From JBHGBM01 sp041946965 (lineage in GTDB: Bacteria > Acidobacteriota > Terriglobia > Bryobacterales > Bryobacteraceae), in NCBI GenBank assembly GCA_041946965.1, contig JBHGBM010000025.1:74758-138757 (forward strand): a stretch of DNA of 64,000 bases. The letters run 5' to 3'. The position numbers and the translations under genes were made by a program. Below the pieces are notes generated by a model, which saw nothing but the letters and a program-made list of their open reading frames with translations, was not told the origin of the DNA and ran no database searches. How positions within the stretch are numbered: position 1 is the first letter of the stretch; every line of letters begins with the position of its first letter. Of the stretch, positions 17,259 to 27,745 are shown piece after piece.

Positions 17259-17404
17259 CCTCGCCGGAACGCCGCCCGCGTACTCGCGGCGCCCGGGAGA
17301 ATAAGTTACCTCTTGGTAACGCCATTAAGAAATCGCCGGCGCACAAAGTAGAAATTCTGAATTCCCTTTTGGGATAAAAAAGCTTTATTCTGGGAATTCC
17401 CGGG
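17259..17404. promoter_or_regulatory. Palindrome-rich leader upstream of 63-residue protein
   Basis: This 146-base gap contains GTTACC-TCTT-GGTAAC (17305-17320), an 8-base inverted repeat GAATTCCC/GGGAATTC spanning 17359-17399, and an A/T-rich centre around AAGCTT. The right arm is part of a self-palindromic GGGAATTCCC that ends three bases before the ATG at 17405, so a folded leader could hide the ribosome-binding site. The arrangement suggests an operator or a structured 5' leader; this is inferred from sequence only. Confidence 0.45.
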
Positions 17405-17596
17405 ATGAATATCGACGAGGTGCTGGCGGAGTTGCACGAGGAACTTGCACGCCTCAACGAAGCGATTGCGACGTTGGAGCGGTTGCAGGAAGGCGTGCCA
17501 CGCCGCGGCCGGCCGCCGAGCTGGCTGTCGGAATTGCCCAGACAAGTCCGCGGGCCATCCAAACACTCCAGGAAACGCCGCGATCCGGAGGAGTGA
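17405..17596 (+). CDS. Small helical protein with RGRPP (AT-hook-like) motif
   Basis: This 63-residue protein has an N-terminal amphipathic helix (MNIDEVLAELHEELARLNEAI, then ATLERLQ) followed by RRGRPPSWL, an AT-hook-like motif, and a basic tail. Similar small proteins are common as hypotheticals in Acidobacteriota. The ATG follows a palindromic leader. A DNA-binding regulatory role is possible given the RGRPP motif and the repeats just upstream, but it is not demonstrated. It lies 30 bases before xdhC on the same strand. Confidence 0.6.
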   Translation: MNIDEVLAELHEELARLNEAIATLERLQEGVPRRGRPPSWLSELPRQVRGPSKHSRKRRDPEE

Positions 17597-17626
17597 CCCG
17601 CCGCCGCGGGTTATAATTGCCGGGTA

Positions 17627-18466
17627 ATGGACGTCTACGAGGAGCTGGTGCGGCTGCGCCGCCTGGGGCAAAAATGCGCGCTCGCCACCATCATCGAGGC
17701 GCATGGATCCATACCCAGCCATCGCAATGCCAAGTTGCTGGTCCGTGAAGACGGCAGCATCGCCGGAACCATCGGCGGAGGCTGCGTCGAGGCGGATGTA
17801 TGGAACGCCGCCCGCCAGGTGCTGGAAACCGAAAAACCCCGCCTCCTCAGCTTCAATCTGGGTCAGGACGCCGCCGCCGAAAGCGGCCTGATTTGCGGCG
17901 GCCAACTGGAGGTTTACGTGGAGCCGGTGCTGCCTCCGCCCGTGGTTTTCATTTTCGGCGCGGGCCACATTTCGCGCGCGCTCTCGCAGGCGGCCACCCT
18001 GGCCGGATTCCGGACCGTGATTGTCGACGACCGGGACGCCTTCGCCAACCGCGAGCGCTTCCCCGAAGCCGCCGAAATCCACGCCGGCGGCTACGACGAA
18101 ATCTTCTCCAGACTGGCGGTGAACCAGGCCAGCTACCTGGTGATCGTCACCCGCGGGCATCGCGACGACCTGCGCGTGCTGCGCTGGGCTGCCGGGACGG
18201 GCGCGCGCTACGTCGGCATGGTGGGCAGCCGGCGCAAGGTGATCGCCATCGTGCGCGAACTCGAGAAGGAGGGCCTCCCGCCGGCCGCTTTCCAGCGCAT
18301 TTTCGCCCCCATGGGGCTGGAAATCGGCGCCATTTCGCCCGAGGAGATCGCCATTTCGGTGGTGGCGGAGATGATTGCCGTGCGGCGGCGGCCCGCGGCC
18401 GAATGGCGTTCGTTTTCCAAGACCGTGTTTGGCAAGGAATCCTTACGGGACCCGCTGTTGCAGTGA
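17627..18466 (+). CDS. XdhC/CoxI family protein
   Basis: This 279-residue protein belongs to the XdhC family, which binds molybdenum cofactor and helps sulfurate and insert it into xanthine dehydrogenase or CO dehydrogenase-type enzymes. The N-terminal XdhC_CoxI part shows ATIIEAHGSIPSHRNAKLLV, GTIGGGCVEADVW and GLICGGQLEVYVEP. The C-terminal Rossmann part shows VFIFGAGHISRALSQAA and YVGMVGSRRK. It is followed by a MobA-like gene overlapping its stop. No molybdoenzyme subunit is encoded in the window. Confidence 0.92.
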   Translation: MDVYEELVRLRRLGQKCALATIIEAHGSIPSHRNAKLLVREDGSIAGTIGGGCVEADVWNAARQVLETEKPRLLSFNLGQDAAAESGLICGGQLEVYVEPVLPPPVVFIFGAGHISRALSQAATLAGFRTVIVDDRDAFANRERFPEAAEIHAGGYDEIFSRLAVNQASYLVIVTRGHRDDLRVLRWAAGTGARYVGMVGSRRKVIAIVRELEKEGLPPAAFQRIFAPMGLEIGAISPEEIAISVVAEMIAVRRRPAAEWRSFSKTVFGKESLRDPLLQ

Positions 18467-19038
18467 GCGTCGCGGGCATTATTCTGGCGGCGGGCGCCTC
18501 GCGCCGCATGGGCACGCACAAGGCCCTGCTGGATTACCGCGGCGAGACCTTTCTCGACCGGCTCATCGGCTGCCTGGTTCCCTACTGCTCCCCGGTGGTC
18601 GTGGTTCTGGGCGCGGGCGCCGTGGAGATTCAACCCCGCCTGATTCGCGGCGCCCAGGCCCGCATCGTGGTGAATCCGGATTGGGAGGCGGGGCAGCTCA
18701 CGTCGCTTCAGTGTGGACTGCGCGCGCTGGAGGCGCCGTGCGGGGTGCTCTTCACCCTGGTCGATCACCCCGCGGTGCGGCCCGAGACGGTGGCCAGGCT
18801 GGCGGCCGGCCCCGGCCTGCTGCGCATTCCGCGTTTCGCCGGGCGGCGCGGCCATCCGGTCTATTTTGCCTCCCAACTCATCCCCGAGTTCCTGGCCCTG
18901 GGTCCCGCCGCCTCCGCCCGCGACGTCGTGGACCGGCACGCGGACCGGACCGTCTACGTTGACGTGGACGACCCCGGGATCGCGTGCGATATCGACGATC
19001 CGGCCGCGTACCGGCAACTGCTGGAGGGGCGTCTATGA
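18463..19038 (+). CDS. MobA-like NTP transferase (molybdenum cofactor nucleotidyltransferase family)
   Basis: This 191-residue nucleotidyltransferase resembles MocA/MobA-type enzymes that attach CMP or GMP to molybdopterin. VAGIILAAGASRRMGTHKAL is the nucleotide-binding signature with its lysine, and LFTLVDHPAVRPET holds the metal-binding Asp. The GTG start (GTGAGC) overlaps the XdhC stop by four bases. XdhC next to a MocA-like protein is the classical arrangement for maturing a molybdenum hydroxylase, which supports a cytidylyltransferase role, though the base preference cannot be read. Confidence 0.88.
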   Translation: MSVAGIILAAGASRRMGTHKALLDYRGETFLDRLIGCLVPYCSPVVVVLGAGAVEIQPRLIRGAQARIVVNPDWEAGQLTSLQCGLRALEAPCGVLFTLVDHPAVRPETVARLAAGPGLLRIPRFAGRRGHPVYFASQLIPEFLALGPAASARDVVDRHADRTVYVDVDDPGIACDIDDPAAYRQLLEGRL

Positions 19039-21371
19039 AGCCCGCGGCCGTGCGGCTGTTTAAGGCGCTCGGCGTTGGATGCGCGCTGGTCGTGGCGGCC
19101 GGCCTGCTCGCGCCGCGCATTGGCGCGGACCGTTTCGGACCCCGCATCCAGGCCGCTCTGGAACGGGCCTTCGGCCGCAAGGTCGAAATCGGAAGAGTCC
19201 GCTTCGAGCTGTTCACCGGACCGGGGTTTTCCATCGACCGCGTCACCATCCACGAGGACCCGGCGTTCGGCCTGGAACCGGTCGCCTATGTGGGCGCCCT
19301 GCAAGCCGTCCCCCGGCTGCACTCGCTGTTCGCGCGCAAGCTGGAATTCGCTTCCATACGGCTCACCGACGCGAGCATCAACATCGCCAAGAGCGGCGCG
19401 GCTTCCGAACCGGGCCGCTGGAATTTCGAGCCGCTCCTCCATCGTTCCCTGATGACGGCATTCCCGGAAATCCACGTCCGTTCGGGGCGCGTCAATTTCA
19501 AATTCGGCGACAGGAAATCGGTTTTCTACTTGACGGGGACGGATTTCGATATCTATCCTCCCGTTCGCGGCGACGCCTGGAACATCCGCATCTCCGGCGC
19601 GCCCGCGCGCACCGACCGCTCAGCGCACGGCTTCGGGGCGTTCCGGGCGCGCGGCGGGTGGCGCACCTCAGACCGGCTGGACCTCGACCTGGAACTCGAG
19701 CCCAGCGCCGTGGGCGAAATGATCACCCTGGTGCATGGGCAAAGCGAAGGCATCCACGGCAACGTTTCGGCGAGGCTGCGCCTTACCGGACCCCTGCGCG
19801 ATATTCGCCTCACCGGGCGCATCCTGGTGGAAGACGTCCACCGGTGGGATGTGCTCCCGCCCAAGGGTCACGGCTGGCCGCTGCGCGTCGCCGGGCGGCT
19901 GGACATCCCGGGGCAATCGCTCGAGGTGGAATCCAGTTCGCCCGCCGGTGAGGCCCTTCCGCTCTCGGTGCGGTTCCGCGTTGCCGACTATCTTGGAAAG
20001 CCACGCTGGGCCGTGGCCGCCAACTGGAACCGTTTTCCGCTGCAACCGCTGGTGGAGTTGGCGCGCCACATGGGGATCGCCATCCCGCCGCGGCTGGCGC
20101 TGACCGGAAACCTGGACGGCGCGGTCGGTTACGACGGCTCCGCCGGCATGCAGGGCGAGCTTTCCTTCCACGACGCCGCGCTCACCATTCCGGACTCCCC
20201 GCCTGTCCGCTTCGAGCAGGCGCGGCTGCTGTTCGCCGGGGCGGAGGCGCGGCTCACGCCCGCGCTGGTACGAGCCGCCAACAACGACCAGGCCGAGATC
20301 GAGGCCGTGTGGCGATGGGCGCGGAACGAGCTGGAGCTGACGGTCTCGACGGAAAGCATGCACGTGGCCTCGCTGCGGTCCCAGGTAGCTTTGGCGGCGG
20401 TTCCCTGGCTGGGCCAGGCCGCCTCCGGCGTCTGGAGCGGCCGCCTGCATTACAAAAACAGCGGCGCCGGCGCGGGCTGGGACGGCCAGATCGAGCTGCG
20501 CGATGCCGGGTTTCCCATAGCAGGCATACCCGAGCCCCTGCTGATCCGGTCCGTGCGCGCCCGCATCCAGGGGGCCAGGCTGTCGCTCGACCGCCTGCGC
20601 GCGCGCGCCGGAAAGACCGTCTTCGAAGGCGAATACCGTTATGAACCCGCCGCGCCGCGGCCCCACCGGCTGCGCCTGCACGCGACCGAACTGGACGGCG
20701 CGGAACTGGAACGGCTGCTGGCGCCCACGCTCTACCGCCGCCGAGGCCTGATCGCGCGGGCCCTGAACCTCGGACGCCCGCCGGTGCCGGACTGGCTGCG
20801 CACGCGGCGCATGGAAGGCTCCGTGGAGGCCGGTTCGCTGGCGCTGGGCCCGGTGAAGCTCGAAAACCTGCGTGCGCGCCTGCTATGGGACGGCACTCGC
20901 GCGCGGCTGGAACGTTTCACGGCGCGCACACGGGAGGGCACGCTCAGCGGCGTGCTCAACATGAACCTGCGCGGCTCCGAGCCCGCCTACCTGTTCGCCG
21001 GAAAGCTGAAGGACGCCGCCTGCCGCTCCGGCAGTCTGGATGCCGAAGGCGTGCTGGAGACGCGCGGCGCCGGGGCCGCCCTGCTGGCCAACCTGCAATC
21101 CCGCGGCTGGTTCGAGGCGCGCTCACTCGACCTGGGCGTGCAGCCCGCCTTCGATTCCATCAGTGGCAATTACAGCCTGGCGTGGGCCGTGCCGGAGCCG
21201 CGTCTCGCCTTCACGGGGCTGCGGCTTACCTCGGGAGCCGAGGTGTACGCCGGACAGGGCGCCACGCAGGAAGACGGCCGCATGCTGTTCCTGCTTACCA
21301 GCTCCGGACGCGAAATGCACGTCAGCGGCACTCTTTCCAAGCTCAAGGTGGAAGAGCCCGCCGCGCCGTAA
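19035..21371 (+). CDS. AsmA-like large envelope protein
   Basis: This 778-residue protein has one N-terminal transmembrane anchor (LFKALGVGCALVVAAGLLAP). A long beta-rich periplasmic region follows, typical of AsmA/YhdP/TamB-like proteins involved in outer-membrane lipid homeostasis: AFGRKVEIGRVRFELFTGPGFSIDRVTI near the start, then repeated short strands ending LTSSGREMHVSGTLSKLKVE. The ATG overlaps the MobA-like stop (ATGA) and follows GGAGG. Coupling to cofactor genes is unexpected and may only reflect compact packing. The 3' end overlaps the tail of a convergent membrane-protein gene. Confidence 0.8.
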   Translation: MKPAAVRLFKALGVGCALVVAAGLLAPRIGADRFGPRIQAALERAFGRKVEIGRVRFELFTGPGFSIDRVTIHEDPAFGLEPVAYVGALQAVPRLHSLFARKLEFASIRLTDASINIAKSGAASEPGRWNFEPLLHRSLMTAFPEIHVRSGRVNFKFGDRKSVFYLTGTDFDIYPPVRGDAWNIRISGAPARTDRSAHGFGAFRARGGWRTSDRLDLDLELEPSAVGEMITLVHGQSEGIHGNVSARLRLTGPLRDIRLTGRILVEDVHRWDVLPPKGHGWPLRVAGRLDIPGQSLEVESSSPAGEALPLSVRFRVADYLGKPRWAVAANWNRFPLQPLVELARHMGIAIPPRLALTGNLDGAVGYDGSAGMQGELSFHDAALTIPDSPPVRFEQARLLFAGAEARLTPALVRAANNDQAEIEAVWRWARNELELTVSTESMHVASLRSQVALAAVPWLGQAASGVWSGRLHYKNSGAGAGWDGQIELRDAGFPIAGIPEPLLIRSVRARIQGARLSLDRLRARAGKTVFEGEYRYEPAAPRPHRLRLHATELDGAELERLLAPTLYRRRGLIARALNLGRPPVPDWLRTRRMEGSVEAGSLALGPVKLENLRARLLWDGTRARLERFTARTREGTLSGVLNMNLRGSEPAYLFAGKLKDAACRSGSLDAEGVLETRGAGAALLANLQSRGWFEARSLDLGVQPAFDSISGNYSLAWAVPEPRLAFTGLRLTSGAEVYAGQGATQEDGRMLFLLTSSGREMHVSGTLSKLKVEEPAAP

Positions 21372-21727
21372 GCGGACGCCGTGATGGAGGGCTCCTCCGG
21401 CTGCTCTTCATCCGGCTCGCCCTCGCTGTAAAGGTGGTGGTAGTAGGTCACCATTCCGCAGCCGGCCAGCAGCGCCAGCATGATCGCCAGCCATTTCACC
21501 GACCGCCGCGTCCACGGGCGCCCGCTTTCCATGGCCGCCGCCGTGGTTTTCACCGCCGCGAACGCCGTCCCCGGACCCAGCAGGAGCTTCCAGTACCAGG
21601 GAATGATATCGAGGTGGCCCTGCGCGGCCACCTGGCTCCAGAGGGTGAAAACCGCGATCAGCGCCACCGCGAACTCAACCGCAAAAAGGAGTCGAACCAG
21701 ACGGCTGTTCACAATAGGAATATCCAT
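21170..21727 (-). CDS. Small three-helix membrane protein with antisense-overlapping tail
   Basis: The N-terminal approximately 125 residues are a convincing small membrane protein with three hydrophobic segments (LVRLLFAVEFAVALIAVFTLW, IIPWYWKLLLGPGTAFAAV, SVKWLAIMLALLAGCGMVTYY). An acidic tail follows (EGEPDEEQPEEPS). After that the frame continues about 67 more residues antisense to the end of the AsmA-like gene and looks compositionally random, so the natural stop may have been lost. Family not recognised. It is divergent from the ABC permease genes (21-base gap). Confidence 0.6.
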   Translation of the reverse strand: MDIPIVNSRLVRLLFAVEFAVALIAVFTLWSQVAAQGHLDIIPWYWKLLLGPGTAFAAVKTTAAAMESGRPWTRRSVKWLAIMLALLAGCGMVTYYHHLYSEGEPDEEQPEEPSITASAYGAAGSSTLSLERVPLTCISRPELVSRNSMRPSSCVAPCPAYTSAPEVSRSPVKARRGSGTAHARL

Positions 21728-21748
21728 CTTACGTTATCCTGAAAGCAG

Positions 21749-23020
<1,272 letters not shown>

Positions 23021-23022
23021 CC

Positions 23023-24279
<1,257 letters not shown>

Positions 24280-24285
24280 ATTTCG

Positions 24286-24666
24286 TTACAGAAGCACGGC
24301 GTCGAGCCGCGCCTCGGACTTGGGTTGGGATTCGGCGGAACGCTGCGTTTGAAGATACGCCAGCAGGTCGTCTTCCTTGCCGTCGAAGAAGCAATCGAGC
24401 AACTCGCGCACGGCCAGCCGCCGCATGGTGTCGCGCGTGGTTTGGGGGGCGTAGAGAAACGCGCGGCCGGCCTTGCGGCGCGCCACGGCGCCCTTCTTCA
24501 CCAGCCGCTCGAGCACGGTCATGATGGTGGTATAGGCCAACGGCTTGGCGCGGCAGACCATCTGCTGCACCTGCTTGACGCTGCCTTCCTCGAGGGCCCA
24601 GAGCGCCCTCAAACAGGCGAGTTCCAGCGGCGGTGGAACGTCGCGGCGCGAACCGGGTTTGCGCAT
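24286..24666 (-). CDS. BlaI/MecI/CopY family transcriptional regulator
   Basis: This 126-residue winged-helix repressor is of the BlaI/MecI type. LELACLRALWALEEGSVKQVQQM, AYTTIMTVLERLVKKGAVARRKAGRAFLY and LLDCFFDGKEDDLLAYL match the family. The real start is the ATG at 24666, just after the stop of the YhaM-like gene and preceded by CAGGA; the open frame extends further upstream only by chance. A BlaR1/MecR1-type M56 sensor peptidase normally accompanies such regulators, but none is present here. It is co-directional with the YhaM-like gene and probably in its operon. Confidence 0.9.
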   Translation of the reverse strand: MRKPGSRRDVPPPLELACLRALWALEEGSVKQVQQMVCRAKPLAYTTIMTVLERLVKKGAVARRKAGRAFLYAPQTTRDTMRRLAVRELLDCFFDGKEDDLLAYLQTQRSAESQPKSEARLDAVLL

Positions 24667-24671
24667 TCCTG

Positions 24672-25775
24672 TTATTCCTGTTTCCCAGGCTGGAGCGCCT
24701 GCGTGAGTTTGTCCGCTAGCAGGGAATTCTTGGGGGCGGCGGCCATGGCGGGGGCTGCCGCGGGAGGCGGGGGCGGGGGGACGGGTTGCGCGGCGGGCTC
24801 GGGCTGCCCGTTGCCGTTGGCCAGGTACCTGGCTTTCTTCAGGACCATGCGCTCCAGCGGGCCGCTGTAGGCGGTGAACATGCCGTCCACCTGCCGGTCT
24901 CGCTCGATGAGCGCGCGCATGCATTCCATCTTGGAATCCATGTCGTCGAGGTAGTGGAGCAGCAGCGCCTCGGGGAACTGCGGCAGCTTGGGAGAACCGA
25001 ACTCGAGCTGCCCGTGATGGCTGAGCACCATGTGTTCCACCAGGGACCGCAGCTCGCACGGGAAATCCGGAATGCCGCGCAGCTTATCGGCGATCAGCCG
25101 CAGGGCGATGGCCATGTGGCCCAGCAGTTGTCCGTCGCTGGTGTATCCGAAGCCGCGGGCGTATTCGAGTTCGTAAATCTTGCCGATATCGTGCATCACC
25201 ACGCCGGCGAGCAACAGATCCAGATCCACGTGCGGGTAGTGCGCCGCCGCCATTTGGGCCAGGCGGCAGAGCGAGAGCACGTGTTCCAGCAGCCCGCCGA
25301 GGTACGCGTGATGAATCTGCTTGGCGGCGGGAGCGCGGCGGAAGCGCGCCGCGATCTCTTCATCGTCGAGCATGGCGTCCACCAGCGCCTTCAGGTGCGG
25401 GTTGGCGATGCCGGCCAGGATGCCCCGCATGTCGGCCCACATTTCGGCGGGATCGCGCTCGGAGGAGGGGAAGTAGTCCGTGAAATCGACTTCTTCCTCC
25501 GCCAGCCGGCGCAGCTTGTGGATGGTGAGCTGCGGCCGGCTGTGGTAAACCTGCACCAGCCCCTTGACCTTGACGAAATCGTCGCGGTCGAACGTCTCCA
25601 CCACTTCGGCGACGTTATCCCACATCTTGGCATCGACCTCGCCGGCGCGGTCTCCCAGCACCAGCGAAAGGTACATCTCGCCCGTTTTCTTGGTTCGGAT
25701 CTCTTTCTGATGCACCAGGAAGCTGCTGGTGATGATCCGATTGGGCTCGAGTTCGTTTACGTAAGGCGATTTCAT
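24672..25775 (-). CDS. YhaM-like OB-fold/HD-domain 3'-5' exoribonuclease
   Basis: This 367-residue protein has an N-terminal OB-fold (SSFLVHQKEIRTKKTGEMYLSL, then KVKGLVQVYHSRPQLTI). An HD domain follows, with HHAYLGGLLEHVLSLC, GVVMHDIGKIYEL and VLSHHG providing the metal-binding histidines and aspartate. This is the architecture of Bacillus YhaM, a 3'-5' exonuclease acting on RNA and single-stranded DNA. The C-terminus adds a low-complexity Pro/Ala tail (VPPPPPPAAAPAMAAAP) and a short conserved end. It sits between the SurA-like gene and the BlaI-type regulator on one strand with short gaps. Confidence 0.88.
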   Translation of the reverse strand: MKSPYVNELEPNRIITSSFLVHQKEIRTKKTGEMYLSLVLGDRAGEVDAKMWDNVAEVVETFDRDDFVKVKGLVQVYHSRPQLTIHKLRRLAEEEVDFTDYFPSSERDPAEMWADMRGILAGIANPHLKALVDAMLDDEEIAARFRRAPAAKQIHHAYLGGLLEHVLSLCRLAQMAAAHYPHVDLDLLLAGVVMHDIGKIYELEYARGFGYTSDGQLLGHMAIALRLIADKLRGIPDFPCELRSLVEHMVLSHHGQLEFGSPKLPQFPEALLLHYLDDMDSKMECMRALIERDRQVDGMFTAYSGPLERMVLKKARYLANGNGQPEPAAQPVPPPPPPAAAPAMAAAPKNSLLADKLTQALQPGKQE

Positions 25776-25793
25776 CGCGGGCCAGCCAGCCCG

Positions 25794-26975
25794 TTACGGC
25801 TTGGCCGCGGGCGCCGGAACCGGTGCGGGCTGCGAGCTACCGATTGTATCCTTCTTTTCGGCTTTGCCGGAAGGCAGGGGAATAATCCACAGCAGCCGCC
25901 GTTTCCGCCGCGCTGCGACTTCTTCCTTCGTGACGGTCTCGGGCTTCAATTGCGCCGGGTCCTTCCAGGTGGTGTCCTTGCCGGGCGCGGCGCCGCTGTC
26001 CACGTAGCCGGAACGGATCTCGAGAAAGGCGTCCTGGCGCAGCTTGGTCAGGTAAGTGCGCACCTTGGGCTGCATGAGCGGCATCGCCAGGCGCTCGGTG
26101 ATCTCGTTCTCCACTTCTTCGTAGCTCGCCTGCCCCGGCTCCCAGCGCTCTTCCACCTTGAGGATGAGGTATCCGTTGGGCACCTTGATCAGGTCCGTGA
26201 TGAAGCCTTTGCGCTGCTTGAAGACGATGTCTTCGATTTCCTTGCGCAGCTCGCCCCGCTTGAACGGCGGCAGCTCGCCCTGGTTGCGCGCGGTTTCCTG
26301 GTCGTCGGAGAAATCCCGCGCCAGCTCGTTGAACTTTTCGCCGCGCTTGGCGCGCGCCAGCACGTCTTTGGCCTTCTTCTCCGCGGCGGCCGCCTGCTCC
26401 GGCGTCTTGCCCTCGGTGGAGATCAGGATCTGGCGCAGGAACACCTGCTCCTGCCGCACGAACTCCGCCTTGTGCTCTTCGTAGTACTTGCGCTTGTCGG
26501 CTTCCGCCACGGCGATGCGCGAGCTGACTTCCTGCCCGATCACGCGCTGCGTCAGCAGTTGGTTCTTCATCTGCTGCCGGAAGTCCTCAAAGGTCATGCC
26601 GCTCTGCTCGCGGATCCACTCGTGGAACTTGTCCGGGTCGGCAATCTTGCTTTGCACCTGGATTTCCGCGATGCGCCGGGTGACGTCCGGGTCGACGTTG
26701 ATGTTCAGGTCCTTAGCCTTCTGCACGAGCAGCATCTGGTCGATCTGGTCGCGCAGCGCGTCTTTGGCGCGCCCGTCCACGGTCTCGGCGAGCTTGGCGC
26801 CCGTCAGGCCCTGCTGCCGCAGCTCCAGCTCGAGCATGTGCCGGCCGCGTTCGATTTCGCTGCGGGTAATGATGTCGCCGTTCACCTTGGCGACGATCTC
26901 CTCGATCACGCGCACGTCCGCCGCCCGGACAGCGGCCGCGGCCGCTCCCAATAGCACGAAAACCCGCAGGTACAT
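25794..26975 (-). CDS. SurA-like periplasmic peptidyl-prolyl isomerase/chaperone
   Basis: This 393-residue secreted protein has a signal peptide (MYLRVFVLLGAAAAAVRAADV). The SurA N-terminal chaperone domain follows (VIEEIVAKVNGDIITRSEIER to about residue 165). One parvulin-type rotamase domain covers about 175-285 (FLRQILISTEG, LARDFSDDQETARNQGELPPF, VPNGYLILKVEER). A charged C-terminal tail ends in Pro/Ala. Its expected role is folding or transport of outer-membrane proteins, fitting the large TonB receptors in this genome. GAGGGG lies just upstream of the ATG. It is the first gene of a minus-strand group with the YhaM-like and BlaI-type genes. Confidence 0.9.
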   Translation of the reverse strand: MYLRVFVLLGAAAAAVRAADVRVIEEIVAKVNGDIITRSEIERGRHMLELELRQQGLTGAKLAETVDGRAKDALRDQIDQMLLVQKAKDLNINVDPDVTRRIAEIQVQSKIADPDKFHEWIREQSGMTFEDFRQQMKNQLLTQRVIGQEVSSRIAVAEADKRKYYEEHKAEFVRQEQVFLRQILISTEGKTPEQAAAAEKKAKDVLARAKRGEKFNELARDFSDDQETARNQGELPPFKRGELRKEIEDIVFKQRKGFITDLIKVPNGYLILKVEERWEPGQASYEEVENEITERLAMPLMQPKVRTYLTKLRQDAFLEIRSGYVDSGAAPGKDTTWKDPAQLKPETVTKEEVAARRKRRLLWIIPLPSGKAEKKDTIGSSQPAPVPAPAAKP

Positions 26976-27134
26976 ATACCCCTCATTTTACCAGCGCCCG
27001 GGCCCCGCTCACCGGGGCGGCGCCTGCCCAGGGCCCGGTCACGCGTTTTCCAGAAAAATAAACGAAGCCGTACGAATCTGTTAGCGCGGGGACGCCCCGG
27101 TTGGCGCCCGTGCGCCGGACACAATAGGCTCAGA

Positions 27135-27290
27135 ATGTTTCCCGATCCGCAGAACGAACTTCGCGAAAAGCTGGCCCTGATCTGGGCCGAACGCCGCAAG
27201 GCCGTCTTGACGGTGCGAATCTATTACGATGTGCGCGAGGAAGACGGATGTACGCTGTACCGGCTGCACCGCGTCGAACGTCTCGACTGA
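27135..27290 (+). CDS. Putative 51-residue small protein
   Basis: A short ATG-initiated frame encodes 51 residues beginning MFPDPQNELREKLALIWAER and continuing with VRIYYDVREEDGCTLYRLHR to its TGA. The codon use matches neighbouring genes and the sequence looks protein-like, helical then strand-rich. It is divergent from surA with about 160 bases between. There is no strong Shine-Dalgarno sequence. I do not recognise a family. Confidence 0.45.
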   Translation: MFPDPQNELREKLALIWAERRKAVLTVRIYYDVREEDGCTLYRLHRVERLD

Positions 27291-27332
27291 GACCCCGGTG
27301 CTAGTACCGAAACCGCCGCGAAAATTCGTCCA

Positions 27333-27686
27333 GTGCTTGCTCGCACCCGCCATCCGCCCAATACTGGTAATTACGTGGAACAGCGGCGGACCAGGCGATT
27401 TGCCCTGCAACTTCCCGTGGCCATCGCGAACAAAGGCGATGTGTCCCGGGCTGCGTCGGGATTGACGTGCAACATAAGCTCCTGCGGAGTGCTCTTCACC
27501 GCGCCAAAGGCGCCCGATTTGGGCGCCGCCATCGAGTACATGATCACCCTCGGAGAACAGCAGGGATGCCGCGTGTTGGTCCACTGCGTGGGCAAGGTGG
27601 TCCGCTTCGAGGCCCTGCGGGACGAGCCTCCGGAGTACAGCATTGCCGCCACACTCGAACGTTACGAATTCGTGCGGGCCAATTAA
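27333..27686 (+). CDS. PilZ domain protein
   Basis: This protein of about 100-117 residues resembles a PilZ domain, the cyclic-di-GMP-binding fold. It begins with RRTRRFALQLPV (RxxxR-type motif), then SGLTCNISSCGVLFTAP in place of the usual D/NxSxxG motif, then CRVLVHCVGKVVRFE. The more likely start is GTG at 27375 (MEQRRTRRF); the coordinate given uses an upstream GTG in the same frame. It is a single-domain protein typical of Acidobacteriota. c-di-GMP binding is plausible because the arginine motif and the N-S-S-x-G motif are both recognisable. Confidence 0.75.
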   Translation: MLARTRHPPNTGNYVEQRRTRRFALQLPVAIANKGDVSRAASGLTCNISSCGVLFTAPKAPDLGAAIEYMITLGEQQGCRVLVHCVGKVVRFEALRDEPPEYSIAATLERYEFVRAN

Positions 27687-27745
27687 GCTTCTCCTTGTTC
27701 CCCGGGGCGCAATCGTAGTAGCCTAGCAAACAAAAGGCGAAAAAA

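Noticed and set aside
27002..27018. GC-rich hairpin (GCCCCG / CGGGGC) upstream of surA
   Set aside because: There is no T-tract on either strand and it lies upstream of surA, so it is not a convincing terminator; a leader role cannot be shown.
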